From Vibrio sp. 10N.286.49.B3 (GTDB taxonomy: Bacteria > Pseudomonadota > Gammaproteobacteria > Enterobacterales > Vibrionaceae), in contig NZ_MCUV01000024.1 in NCBI RefSeq assembly GCF_002873395.1, positions 124,001-188,000 on the forward strand: a stretch of DNA of 64,000 bases, in the 5' to 3' direction. Positions within the stretch are counted from its first letter, which is position 1. Every line of letters begins with the position of its first letter. Positions 9,180 to 17,593 of this stretch are shown piece after piece. The position numbers and the translations under genes were made by a program. A model generated the notes under the pieces. That model made no database searches. It had not been told where the DNA came from and was given only the letters and a program-made list of their open reading frames with translations.

Positions 9180-9473
9180 TTAACGACGTAGAGAACGTGT
9201 TTTTAATTCAAAAATGATTTTTTCAGCACTCACATCAAACTGAAAGCGAGCGGTCAGTTGAGTAGATGCTTCTGTTAATTCTGACTTTTCATACTTCACA
9301 CCAGCACAAGCCTCTTGAGCTAAGGCTAAATACTTATCAAACTCAACATCAATCAGCGCTTTGCTTGCCGCCGAGATGATGATTTCTGATGTCTCATCAC
9401 CTTCTTTAATGATAAAACCAATTTCGCCTGCGCAGCCACATGCTTCACAAACAGTATTTTCTTCAATACTCAT
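9180..9473 (-). CDS. YfcZ/YiiS (DUF406) family protein
   Basis: A 97-residue cytoplasmic protein matching the DUF406 family by length and by its N-terminal CEACGCAGEIGFII cysteine cluster, followed by an alternating charged/hydrophobic beta-rich region and a basic C terminus. The function of the family is not established. GGAAAGG precedes the ATG. A perfect CRP-type site lies about 150 bp upstream (9622-9637), in the large intergenic region shared with luxT, and may control this gene. Confidence 0.85.
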   Translation of the reverse strand: MSIEENTVCEACGCAGEIGFIIKEGDETSEIIISAASKALIDVEFDKYLALAQEACAGVKYEKSELTEASTQLTARFQFDVSAEKIIFELKTRSLRR

Positions 9474-9621
9474 AGCCTTTCCTCATACTTAGTGATGCGC
9501 TCATTCTATCGGGCAATGAAGTGAGTATCTACCAAAATGATAATAAATTAATTTTCAGCATGAATAGCGGATTAAATACTTTTAAGTTCAGAACATAACT
9601 GAGATAAATATCAACTACATC

Positions 9622-9637
9622 TGTGATGTGGATCACA
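9622..9637. promoter_or_regulatory. CRP binding site (perfect consensus)
   Basis: TGTGATGTGGATCACA is an exact TGTGA-N6-TCACA match. It lies in the 447-bp gap between the yfcZ-like gene and luxT, centred about 95 bp before the predicted start of a TATAAT promoter directed at luxT. Confidence 0.75.
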
Positions 9638-9711
9638 TATTTATCGCGTATATTGTTATGTTTTGGTCAGTAATATCTACTTTGGTTGTCCGGTGTTGAA
9701 TAATACTGCAT

Positions 9712-9717
9712 TATAAT
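9712..9717 (+). promoter_or_regulatory. -10 element of a candidate luxT promoter
   Basis: An exact TATAAT 209 bp before the luxT start; no strong -35 is visible at 17 bp spacing, which fits an activator-dependent promoter with the CRP site upstream. It implies a leader of about 197 nt. The rest of the gap holds an 8-bp inverted repeat at 9811-9844 and nothing else I can name. Confidence 0.4.
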
Positions 9718-9810
9718 GCCATGTCGTCCCATTCTCGTGGTGAATTAGACGCAGTCGAAAATCCTAGCATTTAACTTAATGACAACATAAACTCATTTTT
9801 TAATGCTTTG

Positions 9811-9844
9811 TTAACCTTTTGTACACTATACGGTCTAAGGTTAA
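9811..9844. repeat. inverted repeat TTAACCTT-N18-AAGGTTAA upstream of luxT
   Basis: Perfect 8-bp arms at 9811-9818 and 9837-9844, about 80-110 bp before the luxT start. TetR regulators often bind palindromes in their own promoters, so this is a possible autoregulatory operator, although an 18-bp spacer is long for one dimer. Confidence 0.35.
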
Positions 9845-9920
9845 AGGGGTTTAACATTCGTCTATCTTATTAGTCATTACGTGTGTTGTTAGGTACATCT
9901 AAAATAGAAGAGCTTTAAAT

Positions 9921-10382
9921 ATGCCAAAGCGTAGCAAAGAAGATACTGAAATAACGATTCAAAAAATTATGGATGCAGTCGTGGATCAACTGATTCGGTT
10001 GGGTTATGACAAAATGTCTTATACAACATTAAGTCAGCAGACAGGGGTTTCGCGCACTGGTATTAGTCACCATTTTCCTAAAAAAGTGGATTTTACTGCG
10101 GCACTGGATGGTCGTATTTTCCAAATTTTTGTCGGCTACTTAGACTTAGAGAATGATCTGAGTACTTTTTCAAAAAGTTGGGTAGCAGCGTTAGACAATA
10201 AAGAATTTGTTGCGATATTACGTTTAGTTTTTCATCACATTGTTACTTCTGCCAAATCGCAAGAGTTTGCAAGTAATAACATTGCTCGCCTATACCAAGT
10301 ATTAGAAGAGCGTTTTGGTAAAGAAAGTGATAAAGAACTTGAATGGCTTCTAGGCAAGTCTCTGGTTCAGATGACGCTTTAG
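9921..10382 (+). CDS. luxT: LuxT-type TetR family quorum-sensing regulator
   Basis: A 153-residue TetR-fold regulator. The N-terminal helix-turn-helix (YTTLSQQTGVSRTGISHHF) is followed by an unusually short ligand domain ending KELEWLLGKSLVQMTL. The length of 153 residues equals that reported for V. harveyi LuxT, and the sequence agrees closely with LuxT as I remember it. In V. harveyi LuxT represses qrr1 and influences luxO-dependent quorum sensing and siderophore genes. Placement in the same window as luxPQ and a Qrr gene supports the call. It is preceded by a 447-bp intergenic region with a CRP site and an inverted repeat, suggesting complex transcriptional control. The parvulin gene follows 77 nt later. 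Confidence 0.85.
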   Translation: MPKRSKEDTEITIQKIMDAVVDQLIRLGYDKMSYTTLSQQTGVSRTGISHHFPKKVDFTAALDGRIFQIFVGYLDLENDLSTFSKSWVAALDNKEFVAILRLVFHHIVTSAKSQEFASNNIARLYQVLEERFGKESDKELEWLLGKSLVQMTL

Positions 10383-10459
10383 ACGTAATCGAGATGCTTT
10401 TTTAGATATGGATGAGCTGTGATATTATGGCTATATACACTAAGTTATAGAGAATAATC

Positions 10460-10738
10460 ATGGCAAGAACTGCTGCAGCTTTGCACATTTTGGTTAAGCA
10501 TAAAGAACAAGCTGAAGATATCATTAAGCAACTTAAAAAAGGGGCTAAGTTTCAGACATTAGCTAAAAAGTACTCTACCTGCCCTTCGGGGAAAAAAGGT
10601 GGCGATCTTGGTGAATTTCAAAAAGGACAAATGGTTCCTCAATTTGATAAGGCCGTTTTTAGTGGTGAAATCTTAACGCCTTTACTCGTCAAAACAAAGT
10701 TCGGTTGGCATGTGATCAAAGTGCTATATAGAACCTAG
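10460..10738 (+). CDS. ppiC: parvulin-type peptidyl-prolyl isomerase
   Basis: A 92-residue single-domain parvulin that isomerises peptidyl-prolyl bonds in the cytoplasm. The whole protein is the rotamase domain: [34 protein letters not shown] and [16 protein letters not shown] carry the conserved active-site His, Cys, Gly and Phe/His positions of E. coli PpiC (93 residues). There is no signal peptide. It is monocistronic with its own terminator at 10766-10790. Confidence 0.95.
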   Translation: MARTAAALHILVKHKEQAEDIIKQLKKGAKFQTLAKKYSTCPSGKKGGDLGEFQKGQMVPQFDKAVFSGEILTPLLVKTKFGWHVIKVLYRT

Positions 10739-10765
10739 TTGATTCAATTAACGTAATCATTATTC

Positions 10766-10790
10766 AAAAGAGCCTCATTGGGCTCTTTTT
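10766..10790 (+). terminator. terminator of ppiC
   Basis: AAAAGAGCC / GGCTCTTTT hairpin ending in a run of T residues, 28 nt after the ppiC stop. The remaining 230 bp to the next gene contain only a possible TATAAT at 10942-10947. Confidence 0.85.
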
Positions 10791-11022
10791 CTGTTTTGGC
10801 ACTGTCATACTCACTTTATCAAATAGGATTAGAATATCGGTAATCTATCAGCCAATAGTGGTGCTTAATCGTACCAACTACGCCTTGTATATACACCACT
10901 GCGCAGCGACTTAGGGTGGATTAATATAAATAATTACAGTCTATAATAGTCAATAATTGTTTAGGCATTGTATTCAGAGTGACTTTTCTAGTCATAGCCT
11001 AAGTGCCAGAGGAGAAAATACC

Positions 11023-12387
11023 ATGGAGCATTTAAATTACCGTAGCAATGTGGTGTTGCATGCATTTGATTGGGAATATGCATATGTTGAACGTCAAGCA
11101 AAGGTCATCGCAGAATTAGGGTATCGCAGCGTATTGGTATCACCGCCAATGAAATCCTACCAGAATCAACTTGGTACCCAATGGTGGCAACGCTATCAAC
11201 CACAAGACTACCGTGTTATAGATAATCAACTCGGTAATACCGTGACCTTCAAAGCGATGGTTGATGCACTATCAAAATTCGATATACAAGTTTATGTCGA
11301 CGTTGTCTTTAACCATATGGCAAATGAATCTTACCTGCGTCAGGATTTACAATATCCAAGTTCAGCCGATTTACTTGAGTATCAAGCGCGAGCTGAGTAT
11401 TTCCAGAAACAGCGACTATTTGGTGATTTATCTCAGCCGCTTTTTAAAGATGAAGACTTTGTTGATGCTTTTGGGATAGAAGATTGGAAAGATAAGTGGG
11501 AAGTTCAAAACGGTCGTATTTCTGGTGGACCACAAGATCCGGGTTTACCGACTTTGCAAGATAGTGACTATGTGGTAGAGCAGCAGCAGTCATATTTAAA
11601 AGCATTAAAGAAAATGGGCGTGAAAGGCTTTCGCATCGATGCCGCAAAACATATGACCATTGAACACCTTAAAAAGGTATGGACTGATGAGATCACCAAT
11701 GATGTACACATTTTTGGAGAGATTATCACTGATGGTGGAGCAACAGCGGAAGAGTACGATACCTTTCTAGAGCCTTACTTAAAGGAAACGCGTTTAGGTG
11801 CGTATGATTTCCCACTATTTAATACCATTTTTGAAGCCTTTGAGCCTAAAGGTAGTTTTACTTCATTAATTGATCCATATTGTTTTGGACTCGCATTATC
11901 TAAACGCCGTTCCATCACATTTGCGATTACTCATGATATACCTAACAACGATGTTTTTAGTAACTTAGTGATGAGTGAAGAGGATGAAGCGTTAGCTTAT
12001 AGCTATATTCTAGGGCGTGATGGTGGGGTACCACTGATTTATACCGACTTAGATACCAGTAATATACGCAATAAAGCTGGCAAACCTCGTTGGCAAGATG
12101 CATGGAAAGCCCCTGAAATGGTTAATCGAATTGCCTTTTACAACCATGTTCATGGGGAGAAAATGTCAGTTATTGAAGCCAATGATGATATTTTAGCTTT
12201 TTCACGAGGGGATAAGGGTTTAGTTATTTTAAATAAATCAAAAAGAAAGCAAACACTCTCGATTGATTGGAGTTGTAGAGTCGTAGATCTTTTAACCAAT
12301 CGTATTTTTGAAAGTAAGAATGGAAAGTTAATTATTCGAATTTCAGGTAAAACGAGCTTAATGCTAATCACAGAACCTCAAGTTTAA
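11023..12387 (+). CDS. cytoplasmic alpha-amylase family protein (GH13)
   Basis: A 454-residue (beta/alpha)8 glycosidase acting on alpha-1,4-glucans. The four GH13 blocks are visible in order: VYVDVVFNHM, KGFRIDAAKHM with the nucleophile Asp, VHIFGEIITDGG with the general-acid Glu, and FAITHDIPNND, the last a variant of the usual F.xNHD. A short beta domain ends the protein (ILAFSRGDKGLVILNKSK). There is no signal peptide, so it should act on internal maltodextrin or glycogen. The start at 11023 follows AGAGGAGAAA; the frame extends upstream to 10957 without support. It is a single-gene unit with a hairpin downstream at 12395-12428. Confidence 0.9.
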   Translation: MEHLNYRSNVVLHAFDWEYAYVERQAKVIAELGYRSVLVSPPMKSYQNQLGTQWWQRYQPQDYRVIDNQLGNTVTFKAMVDALSKFDIQVYVDVVFNHMANESYLRQDLQYPSSADLLEYQARAEYFQKQRLFGDLSQPLFKDEDFVDAFGIEDWKDKWEVQNGRISGGPQDPGLPTLQDSDYVVEQQQSYLKALKKMGVKGFRIDAAKHMTIEHLKKVWTDEITNDVHIFGEIITDGGATAEEYDTFLEPYLKETRLGAYDFPLFNTIFEAFEPKGSFTSLIDPYCFGLALSKRRSITFAITHDIPNNDVFSNLVMSEEDEALAYSYILGRDGGVPLIYTDLDTSNIRNKAGKPRWQDAWKAPEMVNRIAFYNHVHGEKMSVIEANDDILAFSRGDKGLVILNKSKRKQTLSIDWSCRVVDLLTNRIFESKNGKLIIRISGKTSLMLITEPQV

Positions 12388-12394
12388 TCCTATC

Positions 12395-12428
12395 CCAATT
12401 GCAGTCAAAAATAGGTAACTGCAATTGG
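12395..12428. terminator. hairpin after the alpha-amylase gene
   Basis: Perfect 11-bp arms (CCAATTGCAGT / ACTGCAATTGG) with a 12-nt loop, 8 nt after the stop. It lacks a strong T tract, so termination strength is uncertain. Confidence 0.5.
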
Positions 12429-12462
12429 TGGTATTTATTGCTCAAATAGTATCAATGAACTT

Positions 12463-12500
12463 TGCCCCTCTTTTATCAAACGAGCGATCAAAGAGGGGCA
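12463..12500. terminator. hairpin after the chemoreceptor gene
   Basis: Perfect 11-bp arms (TGCCCCTCTTT / AAAGAGGGGCA) with a 16-nt loop, 21 nt past the stop of the minus-strand chemoreceptor gene. No T tract follows; it may be a terminator or an mRNA 3-prime stabiliser. Confidence 0.45.
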
Positions 12501-12520
12501 GTTGTGATTCAGCTTTTAAG

Positions 12521-14395
12521 CTATACGATAAATTTATTGAGCAGTGCATCTTGAGCTCGAACATTATCTGTTTGGCTTTGCATTTCGTTGCTTGTATTTT
12601 CAGCAGCGTCAGCAACTTGTGTAGATAGGTCTTTAATTTTTAGCGTGTTATTGTTTATCTCTTCAGCGACTAAGCTTTGCTCTTCAGCAGCGGAAGCAAT
12701 TTGAATGTTCATATCGGAGATCTGTTGAATGGACTCTCGGATATGCTCCAAAGCCAAGTTTGCTTTTTGAGCGGCAGCAACGGCTTCAAAGGCGGTCTCT
12801 TTGCTTTCATTCATAACATTCGAGACTGATTGAGTGCCTACTTGAAGCTGCTCAATCATCGTTCGAATTTCAGTGGTTGATTGTTGAGTACGTAAAGCAA
12901 GTGTTCGAACTTCATCAGCGACAACCGCAAACCCACGCCCAGATTCTCCAGCTCTTGCCGCTTCAATCGCTGCATTAAGAGCCAGTAAGTTAGTTTGATC
13001 GGCAATATCATTGATAACTTTTAAAATCGTCTCAATATTGTTCGTCGCTGTTTGAAGTGTGTTAACTTCAGCAACCGCTTGGTCAATTCGCAACGATAAA
13101 TTATTAATCGCAAGGGTGGTGCTACTAACAACATCCGTACCTTCTAATGTTGCATCATCGGCTTGTTTTGCCGCTTCGGCAGCACCTTGAGCATTATTAG
13201 CGACATCTGCAGACGTCGTTGCCATTTCATGCATAGCGGTCGCCAGTTGCTCTAACTCTTGCAACTGTGAGCGCATAGCAACGACAGATTGTACAGAGCC
13301 TTGTACAGTGAGTTCTGTGCTATGCATAATGTCAGAGCCAATTAACTTAGATTGCTGGATCTGGGTTTGAAGAGATGAGGTAAAGGTATTAAAGTTTTTT
13401 GCAAGCGTGGCAAACTCTTCGTCAGTATTCGTATCAAGACGTTGAGTTAAATCACCTTGACCAGATGCAACATCATTAATGGCATGATTTAGTTGACCAA
13501 GCGGGCGCATTAACCCACGAATTACAAAGTTAAGCGCAACGATACTCAATACAAGTGCAATTAGCGTGTAGATAATCGAGTTATTACGTAGATCGCCGAT
13601 AGTGGCAAATGCTCTATCATGATCGACAATAGCACCGATAGCCCAACCTTCTGATGGAATAGGGGTAAAGTTAACTAAGTACTCTTTTCCATCTACATTG
13701 ACGGTTTGGTGCTGCTGGCTCATCGGCACATTTGGCAGATAACTTTGCATCGGTTGACCATTGTAGTTTGAGTTGGGATGAGCAATCGTTGTGCCATCAG
13801 CTGAAACTAAAAATAGGTAACCAGCACCATCAAATAATTCAATACGATTAATTAAATGCGATAGATTATCTAGCGGAACATCAAAAAACATGACACCTTG
13901 AAGTATGCCTTGTTCTTTGATTGGCAGGCTAACGGAAATAATCACTTCATTAATCGCATCATCAAAATAAGGTGGAGTGACAACGAGTTGGTCACTATTT
14001 TTAGCATCAATATACCATGGGCGCGTTTTAGCGTTGTAGTCACTCCCTGGATTCCAGCTTGGGTCATTTTCGATCAGAGTGTTACCAGCTTCATCCCCAT
14101 AGCCGACCACAATGAACTTTTCTCTTAGTACCTTAGAATCGACAATCTGCTGTATAAAACTACGGTCAGAAGGGTTTATTTCAACCATACCAGCGCTTGA
14201 TTGAGCCAGTAATTTGTTAGCTTCCATTCCCACAACAACTGTGCTTTCAATTGCTGCCACTACTTCAGTTAGTGTGTCATTGACTTGGTGTTCAATCTCT
14301 TTTTGAACGGTATAGAGTTGTTGAATCGATAATAACGAGACAGTAACAAGAAGTAATGCAGAAGATGCTGCAACAACCTTGTGACTAAATTTCAT
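12521..14395 (-). CDS. methyl-accepting chemotaxis protein (dCache sensor)
   Basis: A 624-residue inner-membrane chemoreceptor. TM1 (about residues 8-28) is followed by a periplasmic double-Cache domain ([21 protein letters not shown] and [16 protein letters not shown] are typical), then TM2 ([17 protein letters not shown]), a HAMP region ([20 protein letters not shown]) and a signalling domain with the hairpin [20 protein letters not shown]. The ligand is unknown; dCache receptors often bind amino acids or organic acids. The start at 14395 follows AAGGAAA; an upstream in-frame start at 14449 lies in the terminator of the preceding gene. Confidence 0.93.
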   Translation of the reverse strand: MKFSHKVVAASSALLLVTVSLLSIQQLYTVQKEIEHQVNDTLTEVVAAIESTVVVGMEANKLLAQSSAGMVEINPSDRSFIQQIVDSKVLREKFIVVGYGDEAGNTLIENDPSWNPGSDYNAKTRPWYIDAKNSDQLVVTPPYFDDAINEVIISVSLPIKEQGILQGVMFFDVPLDNLSHLINRIELFDGAGYLFLVSADGTTIAHPNSNYNGQPMQSYLPNVPMSQQHQTVNVDGKEYLVNFTPIPSEGWAIGAIVDHDRAFATIGDLRNNSIIYTLIALVLSIVALNFVIRGLMRPLGQLNHAINDVASGQGDLTQRLDTNTDEEFATLAKNFNTFTSSLQTQIQQSKLIGSDIMHSTELTVQGSVQSVVAMRSQLQELEQLATAMHEMATTSADVANNAQGAAEAAKQADDATLEGTDVVSSTTLAINNLSLRIDQAVAEVNTLQTATNNIETILKVINDIADQTNLLALNAAIEAARAGESGRGFAVVADEVRTLALRTQQSTTEIRTMIEQLQVGTQSVSNVMNESKETAFEAVAAAQKANLALEHIRESIQQISDMNIQIASAAEEQSLVAEEINNNTLKIKDLSTQVADAAENTSNEMQSQTDNVRAQDALLNKFIV

Positions 14396-14437
14396 GGTGT
14401 TTCCTTTTACGGTTTGGGTTTTGGTTTGCTTAAATGT

Positions 14438-14462
14438 AAAAAGCCTCACAATGAGGCTTTTT
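14438..14462 (-). terminator. terminator of the yjiH-like gene
   Basis: AAAAAGCCTCA / TGAGGCTTTTT, 11-bp arms with a 3-nt loop and a T tract on the minus strand, between the yjiH-like stop and the chemoreceptor start. Confidence 0.9.
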
Positions 14463-14485
14463 ATAAAAACGATAACGCTATGTAT

Positions 14486-15850
14486 TTAAAATATTAAGTG
14501 CGCAACACCTGCGATAACTGGCAGAGTGATAATGGTACGTAATATGAAAATAACGAATAACTCAACAATATTGACAGGAATACGGCTACCTAATAGCAGT
14601 GCGCCAACTTCTGACATATAAATCAATTGTGTTACTGACATAGCAGCGATGATGAATCGAGTCATATCACTCTCTATTGAGGACGCTAAAATAGAAGGAA
14701 TAAACATATCAGCAAATCCGACCACAATAGTTTGTGATGCTTGAACGGCTTCAGGAACACCTAATAGTTCTAAATAAGGAATGAATGGCTGACCTAAAAA
14801 TGCAAACACTGAGGTATGCTCTGCAATGATCAGTGCAATAGTACCAAGTCCCATAACAACAGGCAGTACGCCAAACACCATATCGATGGCGTTATGAATA
14901 CCTTCTTTAAATACTGACTTTATCGACTTAACTTGACCCGCTTTTTTAAGTGCTAACTCTAGACCCCATGAAAAAGTTGAGTAACCTTCAGGGGTTGCAT
15001 CAGCATCTTTTGTTGGTTTTGTACCATCAATAAAGAGATCTTTTTTCATGCTCAAAGGTGGTAGGCGAGGGATAATAATGGCAGCAGTGAAGCCAGCTAA
15101 ACAGATCGCAGCATAAAATGGTAAGAATAGGTGCTCCAACTCAACCTGAGCAATCACGACTAGGCTGAAAGTAATCGATACAGCAGAGAAGGTCGTTCCA
15201 ACGACGGCAGCTTCACGCTGAGTATAGAACTTGTTTTCGTATTGTTTACTCGTAAGCAGAATTCCGACACTACCATCACCAAGCCATGAAGCCATACAGT
15301 CGATAGCACTGCGACCTGGAAGGTTAAAGATAGGACGCATAATTTTACTTAGCAGTGCACCAAAGAGCTCTAATAGACCAAAATTAAGTAATAAAGGAAG
15401 TAGCAAGCCAGCAAAAATGAAGACAGAAAATAGAGTTGGTAATAGACCTTCAAGTACTAATCCACCAGTATTTTCTTCCCAAATAAATTCAGGACCGATT
15501 TGAAAAAAGCTCATGACAACTGCTAAGCCACCAAGTAGACGAACTGTCATCCATAAAGGGCTAGGCGTTAACAGTCCGTGTATAAAAGCACTTTGCTTCA
15601 TGCAGTTTGGCTGATGGATCTTATAGAGAATGGTTGATACTGACATGAAAGCGATAATCGCAGTAACAATAGGCACTAAATAATCAGCGAGAAGGCTTTG
15701 AATCGATTTAGCTAAAACAGCGATCGGAATGGTTAGATCACCTTGATAGCTAATGGGTGCCATGAATAGAAATAAGCCAAGTAAAGAAGGGATGAAAAAC
15801 ATCCAAAAATTTCCTTTGTTGCTTAAAGCTGACTTTGCATTTTTTTGCAT
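14486..15850 (-). CDS. YjiH family nucleoside-recognition (Gate) membrane protein
   Basis: A 454-residue polytopic inner-membrane protein with about ten hydrophobic segments. It resembles E. coli YjiH and the spore-maturation/Gate families (segments GDGSVGILLTSKQYENKFYTQREAAVVGT and VVGFADMFIPSILASSI). The family is thought to transport or recognise nucleosides or other small solutes, but the substrate is not established. GTGAGA lies a few bases before the ATG. Transcribed toward a chemoreceptor gene, but a strong terminator separates them. Confidence 0.85.
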   Translation of the reverse strand: MQKNAKSALSNKGNFWMFFIPSLLGLFLFMAPISYQGDLTIPIAVLAKSIQSLLADYLVPIVTAIIAFMSVSTILYKIHQPNCMKQSAFIHGLLTPSPLWMTVRLLGGLAVVMSFFQIGPEFIWEENTGGLVLEGLLPTLFSVFIFAGLLLPLLLNFGLLELFGALLSKIMRPIFNLPGRSAIDCMASWLGDGSVGILLTSKQYENKFYTQREAAVVGTTFSAVSITFSLVVIAQVELEHLFLPFYAAICLAGFTAAIIIPRLPPLSMKKDLFIDGTKPTKDADATPEGYSTFSWGLELALKKAGQVKSIKSVFKEGIHNAIDMVFGVLPVVMGLGTIALIIAEHTSVFAFLGQPFIPYLELLGVPEAVQASQTIVVGFADMFIPSILASSIESDMTRFIIAAMSVTQLIYMSEVGALLLGSRIPVNIVELFVIFILRTIITLPVIAGVAHLIF

Positions 15851-16056
15851 AATGTTCTCACGTTACTACTAGTCAATAATGCCAATCCTTGGTCAGTATG
15901 TTGACGAAATATCCATATTTACTCTATAAGGCAGCAAGACTACCTAGCTTTGTTACACATTGCAATACTATGCAGTATATAAAACTACTTATTCATTAAG
16001 GCGAATGTTTATTCTTATTTTATGCACTTGCTCAGTATTAAAGTATAAGGTCAGTT

Positions 16057-16740
16057 TTAGGCAGACCTGTGATTACGATATAAATAAAGTGAATATAGTA
16101 GAGCGAGTACAAATGAACAGGTCGCTGGGAAAAGAAAAGCATAAATTTGATACTTAATGAATAAGCAGGTCCCTGTCGCTCCACCAAAAAGAAAACCTGT
16201 CACAATCGCAATAAGCAACTTAGCTTTGCGTTTATCAAACATCTTTCCTTTAAGCCATTCTCCAATCATGATCCCGAGATCAGTGATGACACCCGTAACG
16301 TGAGTAGTACGAATAATGGCATTACTAAATGTTGTGAGCATCGCATTCTGTAGTCCACAGGCAGCAGAGGCAAAGTATTGACCCGTAATAGAGCCTTGCG
16401 CAAGAGCAAAGAGAGCCAGCAGCAATAAGCTACCTTCTATACAAAGGGCAAAACTGTAGCGACGACCCAGTTTTAAAGCCGTACTTTCAATATAGAAACC
16501 ACTTAATGCCGCTCCAGCCATAAAACTAGTGATGATCAAGATAAGGTGTAGACTTTGCTTATAATCAGGCAAGGATGAGGTATCTTGAATTAAGTTACTG
16601 CCTAGCAACGTCACTGTACCTGAAAGGTGTGAAATGGCTTGATGTTGAAAGTCGAGCAGTCCAATAGCATTAACTGAACCAGCAAGAGCCGCGAGTAAAA
16701 ATGCGCCGTACTCTACCCAGCGGGGAAGTTTAGATATCAC
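16057..16740 (-). CDS. DUF1275 (YoaK-like) membrane protein
   Basis: A 227-residue protein with six or so transmembrane segments and the DUF1275 hallmarks: a G.VNAIGLLDF start, SHLSGTVTLLGSNL, and CGLQNAMLTTFSNAIIRTTHVTGVITDLG. Family members resemble E. coli YoaK, a putative permease with no settled substrate. The start codon is GTG at 16740 with TTAGG about 8 nt before it. A perfect FNR-type box lies 78 bp upstream (16818-16831), suggesting anaerobic control. Confidence 0.85.
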   Translation of the reverse strand: MISKLPRWVEYGAFLLAALAGSVNAIGLLDFQHQAISHLSGTVTLLGSNLIQDTSSLPDYKQSLHLILIITSFMAGAALSGFYIESTALKLGRRYSFALCIEGSLLLLALFALAQGSITGQYFASAACGLQNAMLTTFSNAIIRTTHVTGVITDLGIMIGEWLKGKMFDKRKAKLLIAIVTGFLFGGATGTCLFIKYQIYAFLFPATCSFVLALLYSLYLYRNHRSA

Positions 16741-16817
16741 ATTTAAGCCTAATTAATTTGGTACTGGATTATAACGGTAAATGCATTCGTACAGAAAGCC
16801 CCCAAACATGGTCTAAT

Positions 16818-16831
16818 TTGATTTAGATCAA
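16818..16831. promoter_or_regulatory. FNR box (perfect consensus)
   Basis: TTGATTTAGATCAA exactly fits TTGAT-N4-ATCAA. It lies between the divergent DUF1275 gene and the CBM48 gene, closer to the former. CRP can bind related sites, so the regulator is probable rather than certain. Confidence 0.55.
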
Positions 16832-16933
16832 TATTACTAATAACCAAACGTTTAACTAATGTTGATGTAGTCCCCAACTTGATTGAAAGTCGTATGTTTA
16901 ATGGTTAATTATTATGCACATATATGTTGTTTA

Positions 16934-16949
16934 TGTGAGTCAAATTACA
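16934..16949. promoter_or_regulatory. CRP-like site upstream of the CBM48 gene
   Basis: TGTGAGTCAAATTACA matches TGTGA-N6-TCACA at 9 of 10 positions, 104-119 bp before the start at 17053. A small hairpin (GAGCAG / CTGCTC, 16978-16998) follows. Confidence 0.45.
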
Positions 16950-17052
16950 TATCATAAAACTAGCCAGTAACCCAGTGAGCAGATCTTACCACTGCTCGCA
17001 AATTTGAATACTTGTGTTCAGGTCAATTATTGAACAAATGGAGTTTGTAGTA

Positions 17053-17349
17053 ATGATTAATAAACGTTTTTTTAAAACAAAAGATGAAGTAGAAGTTACC
17101 TTCGAGCTAAAAGATGTAAAAGCGGATTCTGTAGCAATCGCTGCTGATTTTTTAGGTTGGGAAGCAACGCCTATGAAAAAACTTGCGAAAGGGACAACGT
17201 TTAAATTTAAAACTCGTTTACCTAAAAATGAGCAATTTGAATTTCGCTACCTAATCAATGAGCAGGAATGGGTAAACGATGCTCATGCAGACAGCTATAT
17301 TAAAAATAGCTTTGGTGAAGAGAACAGTTTGGTTTCAACAGCTCAATAG
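17053..17349 (+). CDS. stand-alone CBM48 / isoamylase N-terminal-like domain protein
   Basis: A 98-residue cytoplasmic protein that is a single early-set (CBM48) immunoglobulin-like domain: VEVTFELKDVKADSVAIAAD, FLGWEATPMKKL, FEFRYLINEQEWVND. Such domains bind glycogen or starch in branching and debranching enzymes, and a similar fold is used by AMPK beta. No catalytic domain is attached. It may act as a glycogen-binding accessory or a stress protein. The start at 17053 is chosen because a GGAG lies 10 nt upstream and the domain begins there; 13 more residues are possible. It has its own terminator. Confidence 0.85.
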   Translation: MINKRFFKTKDEVEVTFELKDVKADSVAIAADFLGWEATPMKKLAKGTTFKFKTRLPKNEQFEFRYLINEQEWVNDAHADSYIKNSFGEENSLVSTAQ

Positions 17350-17366
17350 TCTGATAAATTTTGGTC

Positions 17367-17401
17367 AAAAAACCCAACTACTAGCACTAGTTGGGTTTTT
17401 T
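17367..17401 (+). terminator. terminator of the CBM48 gene
   Basis: AAAAAACCCAACTA / TAGTTGGGTTTTTT, perfect 14-bp arms with a 7-nt loop, 18 nt after the stop. Confidence 0.92.
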
Positions 17402-17593
17402 ATATCGGCTAATTATCTTATTGTTTTTATTAGAAAGCCTGTACGAGTAAGAAGATTCTTTTGATTAGCTATTCATTTTCAATGCAAAAAAAGCCCTTTA
17501 TTTTGAATATCTAGTTAAAAAAATAGCAAACTAATAGTGAAATCTGCATCAGGAAAGCATATCCTCTAGCCTCTGTATTATAGATAGATTTAT

